Shown here in pieces: positions 17,651 to 24,550 of a DNA stretch of 64,000 nucleotides. Below the pieces are notes generated by a model that searched no databases, was not told the DNA's origin, and worked only from the letters and a program-made list of their open reading frames with translations. Origin of the DNA: Paractinoplanes ovalisporus (lineage in GTDB: Bacteria; Actinomycetota; Actinomycetes; Mycobacteriales; Micromonosporaceae). The translations under genes and the position numbers were made by a program. How positions within the stretch are numbered: the stretch's first letter is position 1; each line of letters begins with the position of its first letter. The stretch spans positions 124,001 through 188,000 of the forward strand of contig NZ_JAENHP010000004.1 of the NCBI RefSeq assembly GCF_016834655.1, written 5' to 3'.

Positions 17651-17932
17651 CGACCGGACTCGTGGTGCAATCTTTTCGGTATGGCTCGCGTCACTCAGCC
17701 CGTACGGGCGATGGGGTCGAGTCCCGCTCAACGTAGAGATACGCCACTGTTTACGGGGTGACGATCTTATGTACCGTCCGACGTGGACTGATCCACATCT
17801 GGCCGGTTGTGAGATCGGCGACGGTGACGTTCCGCAACCCTTTCGATGATTGGCATCGTCGAAAGCTTGCACAGGCGTTAACGCCGGGCACACTTGGTGC
17901 TTTCGTGTCAAGGTTTCAGGGCAGGAGATGAC

Positions 17933-18232
17933 GTGCTACCTCGGTCCGGTGATGTCATACACGTGACAAAGGCAGCGAGCGTCCAATTCGCGGCGCCGAT
18001 GCTGTTCCGTGTCATCCGGGTCCACGACTGGCCGACGTACGAGGGCTGGATCTGGCTGGACGGATACGAACTGAACGTGTCGGGCGACGCGGTGGAGCGC
18101 CGGTCGATCTTCGTTCAGGTCAGTGGACTGCGAGCCGTCGGCAAGGCGCCCGACCCCCGGGCCCGCAACGGTCGCCAGCCGGGCCTGGTCAGCGGCACGA
18201 TCCAGACCCGCACGGTCCGAACCAACCGCTGA
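17933..18232 (+). CDS. Conserved hypothetical protein (WPTYEGWIWLDGYEL type)
   Basis: A 99-residue protein with a compact well-ordered first 75 residues (VIHVTKAASVQF, VIRVHDWPTYEGWIWLDGYEL, FVQVSGLRAV) that look like a small beta-rich fold, and a basic Arg/Thr-rich tail. The GTG at 17933 follows AGGAGATGAC, a good ribosome site; the frame is open to a TTG at 17894 but the good site decides. I recall close relatives throughout Micromonosporaceae but no known function. It is divergent from the XRE/DUF397 pair and convergent with the PASTA protein. Confidence 0.7.
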   Translation: MLPRSGDVIHVTKAASVQFAAPMLFRVIRVHDWPTYEGWIWLDGYELNVSGDAVERRSIFVQVSGLRAVGKAPDPRARNGRQPGLVSGTIQTRTVRTNR

Positions 18233-18236
18233 CCAG

Positions 18237-19277
18237 CTAGTTTCCGCCCGCCCCGGGCTGCACCGTGGGCTCGGTCGTGTTCGTCGGCGTGTCCGTCGCC
18301 GCGATGGCGATCACGAGGGTGACCGTCGTGTCCGGTGGGACCTCCTGCCCCTCCACCGGATCACTGTCGATCACCGTGTCCGGCGGCACGTCGGCCGCCT
18401 GGCGATAGATCAGGCGATAGCTCAGCCCGGTCGACCGCAGGGCCTCCTGCGCGTCGGCCAGGAACAGCCCGCGCAACGCCGGGATCGTGATCTCACTCGC
18501 GCTCGGCTCCGTCGTGGACGGCTGCGGCTCCGGCGAGGTGGTGGTCGGCGTTGCGCTCGGTGACGTCGTCTGGGTGGCGACAGTCTCACTCGGAGTAGCC
18601 GAAGTGCTCGTGGCGGGCGCCGGCGACTCGTCACCCGAGGAGTTCTGCACGATCAGATAGATCGCCCAACCCAGCACGGCGAGCAGGATCAGCGCGACGA
18701 TGCCGACCACGATCGGCATCCACCAACGGTCCCGTTGCGGCCGGCCCGGCGCCGCGGCGGCCCAGTCGACCTCGGGATAACCCCGCCCGGGCTGGGGCCG
18801 GCGCACCTCGGCCCGGCCCGACCAGGCCGGATTGGCCCGGCTGGGCGCCCAGTCGTCGTCACTCACGGGTGGCATCACCGCGGTCGAGCCGGGTTTGTCG
18901 GTCACGACCGTCGGCTCGTCCCGGATCGTCGGGACGGTGCGTACGTCGTCGAGCGTGTCGTCGTCCCGTTTGCCCTTGCCGGGCAGCGTGTCCTCGTCGT
19001 CCGCGGGCGGCACGGCGGCGCGGCCCACGGTCGTGGCATCGTCCGGCGTGCCGTCGACCTGGGTGGCGTCCAAGTCGGCCGGCGTGCCTCCGACCTGGGT
19101 GGCATCCAAGTCGGCCGGCGTGCCTCCGACCTGGGTGGCGTCGGGGTCGGGCTTCTTGGCGGCGGGTGGGCTCGGCTTCTCGGGCTCGGCCGGTTGGCCC
19201 GGGTTTTTCGGCTCGGGCGGCGGGTCGTCGGCGTCGCCGGGCGAGAAACGTCGCGTCTCGTCGCTCTCGTCGGACAT
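18237..19277 (-). CDS. PASTA-domain membrane protein with acidic Thr-rich cytoplasmic region
   Basis: A 346-residue single-pass membrane protein. The cytoplasmic half (about 1-180) is acidic, Pro-rich and carries repeated acidic-x-T-x-V motifs: DATQV three times in a tandem repeat, then DATTV, DVRTV and EPTVV. A membrane helix (about 188-212, WWMPIVVGIVALILLAVLGWAIYLIV) leads to a Ser/Thr linker and one PASTA domain (ITIPALRGLFLADAQEALRS...). There is no kinase domain. The ATG at 19277 follows GGAGGAGAGCG, which decides against an upstream start at 19298. The Thr motifs look like targets of PknA/PknB and ligands of FHA proteins; that is inference. Confidence 0.82.
   Translation of the reverse strand: MSDESDETRRFSPGDADDPPPEPKNPGQPAEPEKPSPPAAKKPDPDATQVGGTPADLDATQVGGTPADLDATQVDGTPDDATTVGRAAVPPADDEDTLPGKGKRDDDTLDDVRTVPTIRDEPTVVTDKPGSTAVMPPVSDDDWAPSRANPAWSGRAEVRRPQPGRGYPEVDWAAAAPGRPQRDRWWMPIVVGIVALILLAVLGWAIYLIVQNSSGDESPAPATSTSATPSETVATQTTSPSATPTTTSPEPQPSTTEPSASEITIPALRGLFLADAQEALRSTGLSYRLIYRQAADVPPDTVIDSDPVEGQEVPPDTTVTLVIAIAATDTPTNTTEPTVQPGAGGN
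19056..19142. repeat. 36-bp tandem repeat within the PASTA protein gene
   Basis: Two full 36-bp units (19056-19091 and 19092-19127, differing at one base) and the start of a third. Each encodes DATQVGGTPADL, ending in the last DATQV copy. Confidence 0.9.
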
Positions 19278-19442
19278 CGCTCTCCTCCGGCTCGTCACCC
19301 GCAGGGGTCAACGTATCGAATCTTGCCGGGACATGTCTGATCTCCGCAGGACAAACACACCAGGTGGCTACAGGTGAGAAGGACACACAGGGATCGACTC
19401 CTTGATTCGCAGGCATCGGCGGGTACCGCTACAGTGCGGCGC

Positions 19443-21239
19443 ATGGCCGACAAGGGCTGGACGGCACGGGTAGCAACTGCGGCGGGCGCCGCAGCCGGAA
19501 CCGGGGCCGCGCAATTGGGTCTGGGCTACGGCCTGGGCGTGGTGGTCTGGCCGGTCACGGCGACCCCCGACGACAGCGCCTGGCTGGGCAGCCTGGGCTG
19601 GGCCACCTGGATCACGGCGAGCGCCACAGTGTTCGGAGCGGTCCTCGGCAGCCGATACAAGGACGGTCCCGGTCCCCGCACGAGCGGGCCCTGGCGTTTC
19701 GCCCTGGCCGCCTGCGCGGCGGTCGGGGCCCTGGTGACGGTCGCGCTCATCGCGCTCCCGGCCCGTTCCGCCGTACGCTTCGACACCCTCAGCCCCCAGG
19801 TCGTCGCCGGTGGCTACGCGGTCGTCGGTCTTGTGCTGGGCCTGGTCGTGGCGTTCTGGGCGGTGTCGTCCCGGCCGGTGGCGGCCAATCTGATGGCCAC
19901 CGGGGTCTGGTTGTGGGCGCTGGCGATCGCGGCGATCGCGGTCGAGCTGACCGTGAACCGTGACTCGGCCACCTATCTGACCAGCTGGCAGTTCGCCGAG
20001 GTGGCCAACAGCGGGCTCTACGGCACCATCTACTGGCCGAGCGCCCTGCTCACGCTGGGGGCGGCCTTCCTGGTCGGCGCGGTGACGGTGGCCCCGGCCG
20101 CGCTCCGGGGTGACCTCGGGGTGGGGGCGGCGACGTCCGGTCTGGCCGGGCCGCTGCTGGTCGCGATCGCTTTCCTGGCGTTGGCGCCGCGTCTCACCGG
20201 GGCGCTCGGGCCCATAGAGTCGGCCTATCTCATTTCCCCGTACGCGGTACTGGCCGGACTGGCCGGGTCGGTGCTCACGGTGACTCTCACCCGGACCGTT
20301 CAGGACCAGCGTTCGCGCCGGGCCGGGTCGGTCGTGAGCGGTACGGCCCGGGTCGCCGAGCCGTCGGGTTCCACCACGCCGGTGACACAGGCCGGGCCGT
20401 CCTCCGCCGCGCCTTCCGTCCCACTTGGCGCTGCATCCTCCGGCGTTGCGTCTTCCGCTGGCACGCCCTCAGCTGGCACGTCCTCCGCTGGCACGTCCTC
20501 TACTGGCACGTCCTCTACTGGCTCGTCTTCTGCTGGCTCGTCTTCCGCTGCCAGGCCGGAATCCCGGAAGCCGGAGCCGCGCAAACCCGAATCACGGAAG
20601 CAGTCGGAGCCGCGCGAGCAGCAGGAACAGCCGAAGCAGCCGCCGGCCAAGCAACCGAAGCCGCCGCGGTCGGGGTTGTTCGGCCGCCGGAAGGTGCCGG
20701 CCCAGCCGACGCCCGTCGCCGACGACAAAACGGGCGACAACAGGTCGGCCTCGGCCAAGTCGTCGCCCGCGAGCACATCGGAGGGCAGGAGCACGTCGGG
20801 CAGCACCGGCTCAGCGGCGGGCCGCGGCACGTCGAGCGGCAGCAACGCGGCGGCCAGCAGCTCGGCCGGCACCTCATCCACCGGCTCGGCCAACACCTCG
20901 CCCACCAGCTCGGCCGGCACCTCGGCCAGCGGCTCGGGCGGCAACTCGGCCACCAGCTCGGGCGGCAACTCGGCCAGCGGCTCGGGCGGCAACCCAGCTA
21001 GCCGCTCGTCGACCAGGGGCGCGACACCGTCTGATCAGGACAAAAGCCCCAAGCCGGCGAACGGAAGCCCGGCTCCCATCGACTCGGAGATCGCCGCGGC
21101 CGCACGCCCGCCCCGCCCTCGCCCGAGGAAGACGACCCCGGCCAAGGCGGCCCCGGAAACGGCACGACCGAAGTCCACGGTGACTCCCCCACCGTCCACA
21201 CCGACCATTGCCGAGATCAATCCCAAACCCAAGGGCTGA
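19443..21239 (+). CDS. Polytopic membrane protein with long Ser/Gly/Ala-rich low-complexity tail
   Basis: A 598-residue protein. Residues about 1-290 hold seven or eight membrane helices (for example GLGYGLGVVVWPV, TWITASATVFGAVLG, FALAACAAVGALVTVALIAL, YAVVGLVLGLVVAFWAVSS). Residues 300-598 are low-complexity, with stretches of SAGTSS-type repeats near 20460-20560, a Lys/Glu/Arg/Pro-rich middle and GSGGNSA-type repeats near 20880-21000. No family is recognised. The ATG at 19443 is chosen because the membrane part starts right after it; the ribosome site is weak and TACAGT 15 bases upstream suggests a very short leader. The repeats at DNA level suggest slippage-prone growth. Confidence 0.72.
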   Translation: MADKGWTARVATAAGAAAGTGAAQLGLGYGLGVVVWPVTATPDDSAWLGSLGWATWITASATVFGAVLGSRYKDGPGPRTSGPWRFALAACAAVGALVTVALIALPARSAVRFDTLSPQVVAGGYAVVGLVLGLVVAFWAVSSRPVAANLMATGVWLWALAIAAIAVELTVNRDSATYLTSWQFAEVANSGLYGTIYWPSALLTLGAAFLVGAVTVAPAALRGDLGVGAATSGLAGPLLVAIAFLALAPRLTGALGPIESAYLISPYAVLAGLAGSVLTVTLTRTVQDQRSRRAGSVVSGTARVAEPSGSTTPVTQAGPSSAAPSVPLGAASSGVASSAGTPSAGTSSAGTSSTGTSSTGSSSAGSSSAARPESRKPEPRKPESRKQSEPREQQEQPKQPPAKQPKPPRSGLFGRRKVPAQPTPVADDKTGDNRSASAKSSPASTSEGRSTSGSTGSAAGRGTSSGSNAAASSSAGTSSTGSANTSPTSSAGTSASGSGGNSATSSGGNSASGSGGNPASRSSTRGATPSDQDKSPKPANGSPAPIDSEIAAAARPPRPRPRKTTPAKAAPETARPKSTVTPPPSTPTIAEINPKPKG

Positions 21240-21480
21240 CCAGCGCTTTTCGGGCGCAACCATGCACGCACGTCGCCGTGGTGGGCTTCGCGCCCTGGAC
21301 GCGCCAGCGGCCAGCGAAGCCCGCCGCGGTCCCCGCGGGAGCGACGGTCCGTCACCCACCACCCCGCTGGGACATCCGGCATTTGATCTTGGGGCGAAGC
21401 CGTCGGGAATGGGCGCGGGGAAGCAGGAACCCGGCCGGCCGGAGATAGAACCCGGGAAGCAGAAATCCGGTCGTCGGAGA

Positions 21481-22947
21481 TCAGAATGTCGGCCACCTGT
21501 GGACGGGGTCGTTGGTGCGGTGCAGCTCCCAATATCGGAGCAACATCTGCTGCAACGCGTCAACCCGGGAAAGCCCCCGACGCTCCCCCGCAAGGACGGC
21601 CTCGGTCTGCCAGGAAGCACCGTTGCGCCGCAGTCGGCAACGTTCGTCGATGACGCCGAGCAGCCGGTCCCGCAGGGCAGGCTCGACGCCGTAACGGTCG
21701 AGCCCGGCATGAGCCTTGGGAAGCAGAACCGACCGCACGAGCTCGGCAACCGGCACCTCACCCAGCCCCGGCCAGGCGAGGGTGGCATCGATCCCGCCGA
21801 CGGCACCGGCGTGGAAGTTGTCGCGGGCGGCGGCGAACGACAGCCGCGACCAGATCGGACGCTCCTCCTCGGCCAGCTGCCGCACCAGCCCGAAGTAGAA
21901 GGCGGCGTTGGCCAGCAGGTCGGTCACGGTGGGTCCGGAGGGCAGCACACGGTTCTCGACGCGCAGGTGCGGCCGCGAGTCCATGACGTCGTAGACGGGC
22001 CGGTTCCAGCGATAGACGGTGCCGTTGTGCAGGCGTAACTCGCCCAGCCGGGGAACGCCGCCGGCCCGCAGCACCTCGCCCGGGTCTTCCTCGGAGAGGA
22101 ACGGCAGCAGGGGCGCGAAGAAGCGAACGTTCTCCTCGAACAGGTCGAACACCGAGGTGATCCAGCGCTCGCCGAACCAGACGCGCGGGCGTACGCCCTG
22201 GGCCTTGAGTTCTTCCGGACGGGTGTCGGTGGCCTGCTGGAACAGCGCGATCCGGGTCTCGGCCCACAGGCGGCGGCCGTGCAGGAAGGGCGAGTTGGCG
22301 CCGATCGCGACCTGCACGCCGGCGATCGCCTGGGACGCGTTCCAGAAGCGGTCGAAACGGTCGGGCGGCACCTGCAGGTGGAACTGGACGCTGGTGCAGG
22401 CCGCCTCGGGGGCGATCGAGGTGCTGGCGCTGCGCAGCCGTTCGACGCCGCGGATGTCGAGGTCGAACTGTTCGCCGCGAGCGCCCGCCATCTCGTCGTT
22501 GAGCAGCCGATACCGCTCGTTGGCGCTGAGGTTCTCGAGCACCAGGTGGTCGGCGGTGAGGGTGGGAAGCATGCCGATCATCACGAGCCCGCAGTCGGTC
22601 TTGTCGGCGGCCCGGCCCAGGCTTTCGAGCAGGTCGTTCTCATAGTCGGCGAGCCCCTGGCCGGCGATCGACCGCGGCGGGGCGTTGAGTTCGATGTTGA
22701 ACTGGCCGAGCTCGGTCTGGAACGCCGGGTCGCCCAGCTGGGCCAGCACCTCGGCGTTGCGCATGGCCGGCCGGGCCCGGTCGTCGATCAGGTTGAGCTC
22801 GATCTCGAGTCCGGTCATGCCGTCACTGCTGTCGAAGGCGTGCTGGTCGAGCATCTGGGCGAAGACGTCGAGGCATCGGCGGACCTTCTGCCGATAGGTG
22901 GCGCGATCTTCGGGGGCGAATCCGACGGTCGCGAGTTCCTTGCCCAC
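21481..22947 (-). CDS. Glutamate-cysteine ligase (GCS2 family)
   Basis: A 488-residue enzyme of the GCS2 family, joining glutamate to cysteine or a related amine with ATP. Visible family segments are the glutamate-binding GLEIELNLID near residue 48, FNIELNAPPR, GMLPTLTADH, TSVQFHLQVPPDRF and the C-terminal RVENRVLPSGPTVTD. The GTG at 22947 follows GGGAGGGTAT; the frame reaches GTG 22992 with no ribosome site. In actinobacteria such enzymes may act in ergothioneine-like thiol pathways or be of unknown substrate. No ergothioneine genes are adjacent, so no symbol is given. The 241-bp gap between this gene and the preceding membrane protein shows no gene. Confidence 0.82.
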   Translation of the reverse strand: MGKELATVGFAPEDRATYRQKVRRCLDVFAQMLDQHAFDSSDGMTGLEIELNLIDDRARPAMRNAEVLAQLGDPAFQTELGQFNIELNAPPRSIAGQGLADYENDLLESLGRAADKTDCGLVMIGMLPTLTADHLVLENLSANERYRLLNDEMAGARGEQFDLDIRGVERLRSASTSIAPEAACTSVQFHLQVPPDRFDRFWNASQAIAGVQVAIGANSPFLHGRRLWAETRIALFQQATDTRPEELKAQGVRPRVWFGERWITSVFDLFEENVRFFAPLLPFLSEEDPGEVLRAGGVPRLGELRLHNGTVYRWNRPVYDVMDSRPHLRVENRVLPSGPTVTDLLANAAFYFGLVRQLAEEERPIWSRLSFAAARDNFHAGAVGGIDATLAWPGLGEVPVAELVRSVLLPKAHAGLDRYGVEPALRDRLLGVIDERCRLRRNGASWQTEAVLAGERRGLSRVDALQQMLLRYWELHRTNDPVHRWPTF

Positions 22948-23057
22948 ATACCCTCCCGGGCGGCCGGGGACAGAACGAACGTCGATCACCACTGTGTGAG
23001 CGAGTGCGTGCGCTCGGTCTACCTTGCCATCCGTGAGGGAGTGACGCCAGACAGCAA

Positions 23058-23091
23058 CGAGCCGCCGTCCCGGATTGCGGGCGGCGGCTCG
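23058..23091 (-). terminator. Hairpin downstream of yceI
   Basis: CGAGCCGCC (from 23058) pairs with GGCGGCTCG (to 23091). It lies about 10 bases past the stop of the YceI gene and upstream of the GCS2 gene, insulating the two. Confidence 0.8.
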
Positions 23092-23101
23092 ACTGTGGAT
23101 C

Positions 23102-23680
23102 TCAGGCGCGGCGGATGGCTTCGCCCTCGATCTCGATCTTGATCTTCTTGCTGACCATGACGCCGCCGCTCTCGAGGGCCATGTTCCAGGTCAGGCCCCA
23201 GTCCTCGCGGTCGATCTCGGCGGTCGCGCTGAAACCGAAGACGGCGAAGCCGTACGGGCTCTGGCCGGCGCCCTCGAACTCGACGGTCAGCTCGACCGGC
23301 TTGGTCACACCCTTGATGGTGAGCTCGCCGTCGAGCACGAACTCGGCGCCCGCGTGGCTCTTGATGCCGGTGCTGCGGAAGTCCATGGTCGGGTACTTCT
23401 CGGACTCGAAGAAGTCACCGCTGCGCAGGTGGTTGTCGCGGTCGGTCTGGCCGGTCTCGATGCTGGCCGTGTTGATCGACGCGGTGACCGAGGACTGCAG
23501 CGGGTCCTCGCCGATGGTGATGACGGCCGAGGCGTCCGCGAACTGACCGCGAACCTTGCTGACCATCAGGTGGCGCGCCACAAAGCCGACCCGCTTGTGT
23601 GCGGCGTCCAGGTCGTACGTTCCGGCGGCCGGGATCTGCAGACCCTCGAACGCGCGGGTGTTGGCGACGGACTCGGTCAT
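23102..23680 (-). CDS. YceI family lipid-binding protein
   Basis: A 192-residue YceI-domain protein: a beta-barrel that binds polyprenoid or fatty-acid-like lipids. Typical segments are AGTYDLDAAHKRVGF, HLMVSKVRGQFADAS, SVTASINTASIETG, DFFESEKYPTMDF, GELTIKGVTKPVEL and a final MVSKKIKIEIEGEA. No signal peptide is present, so this copy is likely cytoplasmic. It is divergent from a MarR regulator with a shared 105-bp promoter region, so it is probably that regulator's target; YceI/MarR pairs are common in actinomycetes. The start is the ATG at 23680 with GAGAAGG upstream. Confidence 0.92.
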   Translation of the reverse strand: MTESVANTRAFEGLQIPAAGTYDLDAAHKRVGFVARHLMVSKVRGQFADASAVITIGEDPLQSSVTASINTASIETGQTDRDNHLRSGDFFESEKYPTMDFRSTGIKSHAGAEFVLDGELTIKGVTKPVELTVEFEGAGQSPYGFAVFGFSATAEIDREDWGLTWNMALESGGVMVSKKIKIEIEGEAIRRA

Positions 23681-23732
23681 GACTGTGTCCTTCTCTCAAG
23701 CACTGTGTGGTCGGTGTTTGTGTGACGGAGCA

Positions 23733-23763
23733 ACTATATGCCAAGCAATATTCCCTGTGTCAA
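23733..23763 (-). promoter_or_regulatory. Sigma-70 type promoter of yceI
   Basis: On the minus strand TTGACA (23758-23763) is followed after 17 bases by CATATA (23735-23740), with TATAGT overlapping it. This is the clearest housekeeping promoter in the window. It is in the yceI/marR intergenic region, where CAAGCA and CAAGTGCT elements could serve the MarR protein. Confidence 0.75.
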
Positions 23764-23785
23764 GTGCTCGGTGTAGCATGTACCC

Positions 23786-24271
23786 GTGAGTACGGACTTG
23801 AATGACCCCCGTTTCACGGCCTTCGGGCTCTTCGCCGAGGCGTTCACGGGGCTGACCAATCGTTTTGCCGCCCAGTTCGAGGAGCACCGCCTCTCCGCCG
23901 TCGAGTTCGAGGTGCTCATGCGTCTGGCCCGCTCCCCCGGCCGGCGTCTGCGCATGACCGATCTCGCCGGTCAGACCTCTCTGTCCACCAGCGGCGTGAC
24001 CCGCGTGGTCGACCGCATGGACCGCGACGGCCTGGTTCGCCGCGAGGCCTGCCCGAGCGACCGGCGCAGTTCCTTCGCCGTGATCACCGAGGCCGGCCTG
24101 CGCCGCCTCGACGAGGTTCTTCCGGGTCACCTCGAACTACTCCAGCAGTGGTTCATCGGCCAGCTGGGCCCGGCCGAACTCGACGACATGCTCGGATCAC
24201 TCCGCAAGATCCGTGACGCGGTCAACCCGTGCGCCACGGCGGGCACGACCGAGGAACGCTCCGCGGCCTGA
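23786..24271 (+). CDS. MarR family transcriptional regulator
   Basis: A 161-residue winged-helix regulator with dimerising N- and C-terminal helices. The DNA-binding part is about 50-115: VEFEVLMRLARSPGRRLRMTDLA, the recognition helix SLSTSGVTRVVDRM and the wing LVRREACPSDRRSSFAVIT. MarR proteins repress divergent genes and release on small phenolic or oxidative ligands. The start is the GTG at 23786. Because it is divergent from yceI with 105 bp between, it most likely controls yceI and itself. Confidence 0.92.
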   Translation: MSTDLNDPRFTAFGLFAEAFTGLTNRFAAQFEEHRLSAVEFEVLMRLARSPGRRLRMTDLAGQTSLSTSGVTRVVDRMDRDGLVRREACPSDRRSSFAVITEAGLRRLDEVLPGHLELLQQWFIGQLGPAELDDMLGSLRKIRDAVNPCATAGTTEERSAA

Positions 24272-24514
24272 AAGCACAACCCGCCGAAGTCAACATAAAG
24301 CCGTCCGTGACCACCGCGCCGGAATGCTTGGGGTAAACCGGCAGAACTACCGGCAGAATCGGGCGACGCGCGGGTCTAAACGGACAAATCTCCCAGGAAG
24401 GGCTGCGCGCCGCCGCTACTGTGATCCGCGCAAGGGGGATGCGGCGCGACCGAGGCGACGGCGGGGCTTGACGGGGGAGCTTCGTTCTCGCCGCTTAACT
24501 GGTGGGGCGTTGTG

Positions 24515-24550
24515 ACGGTCGGCGCGTGGGGGGCACGCTACGCCGACCGT
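24515..24550 (-). terminator. Hairpin at the 3' end of the XRE-ATPase gene
   Basis: ACGGTCGGCG (24515-24524) pairs perfectly with CGCCGACCGT (24541-24550), overlapping the stop codon of the minus-strand gene. The remaining 24272-24514 shows no gene. Confidence 0.6.
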
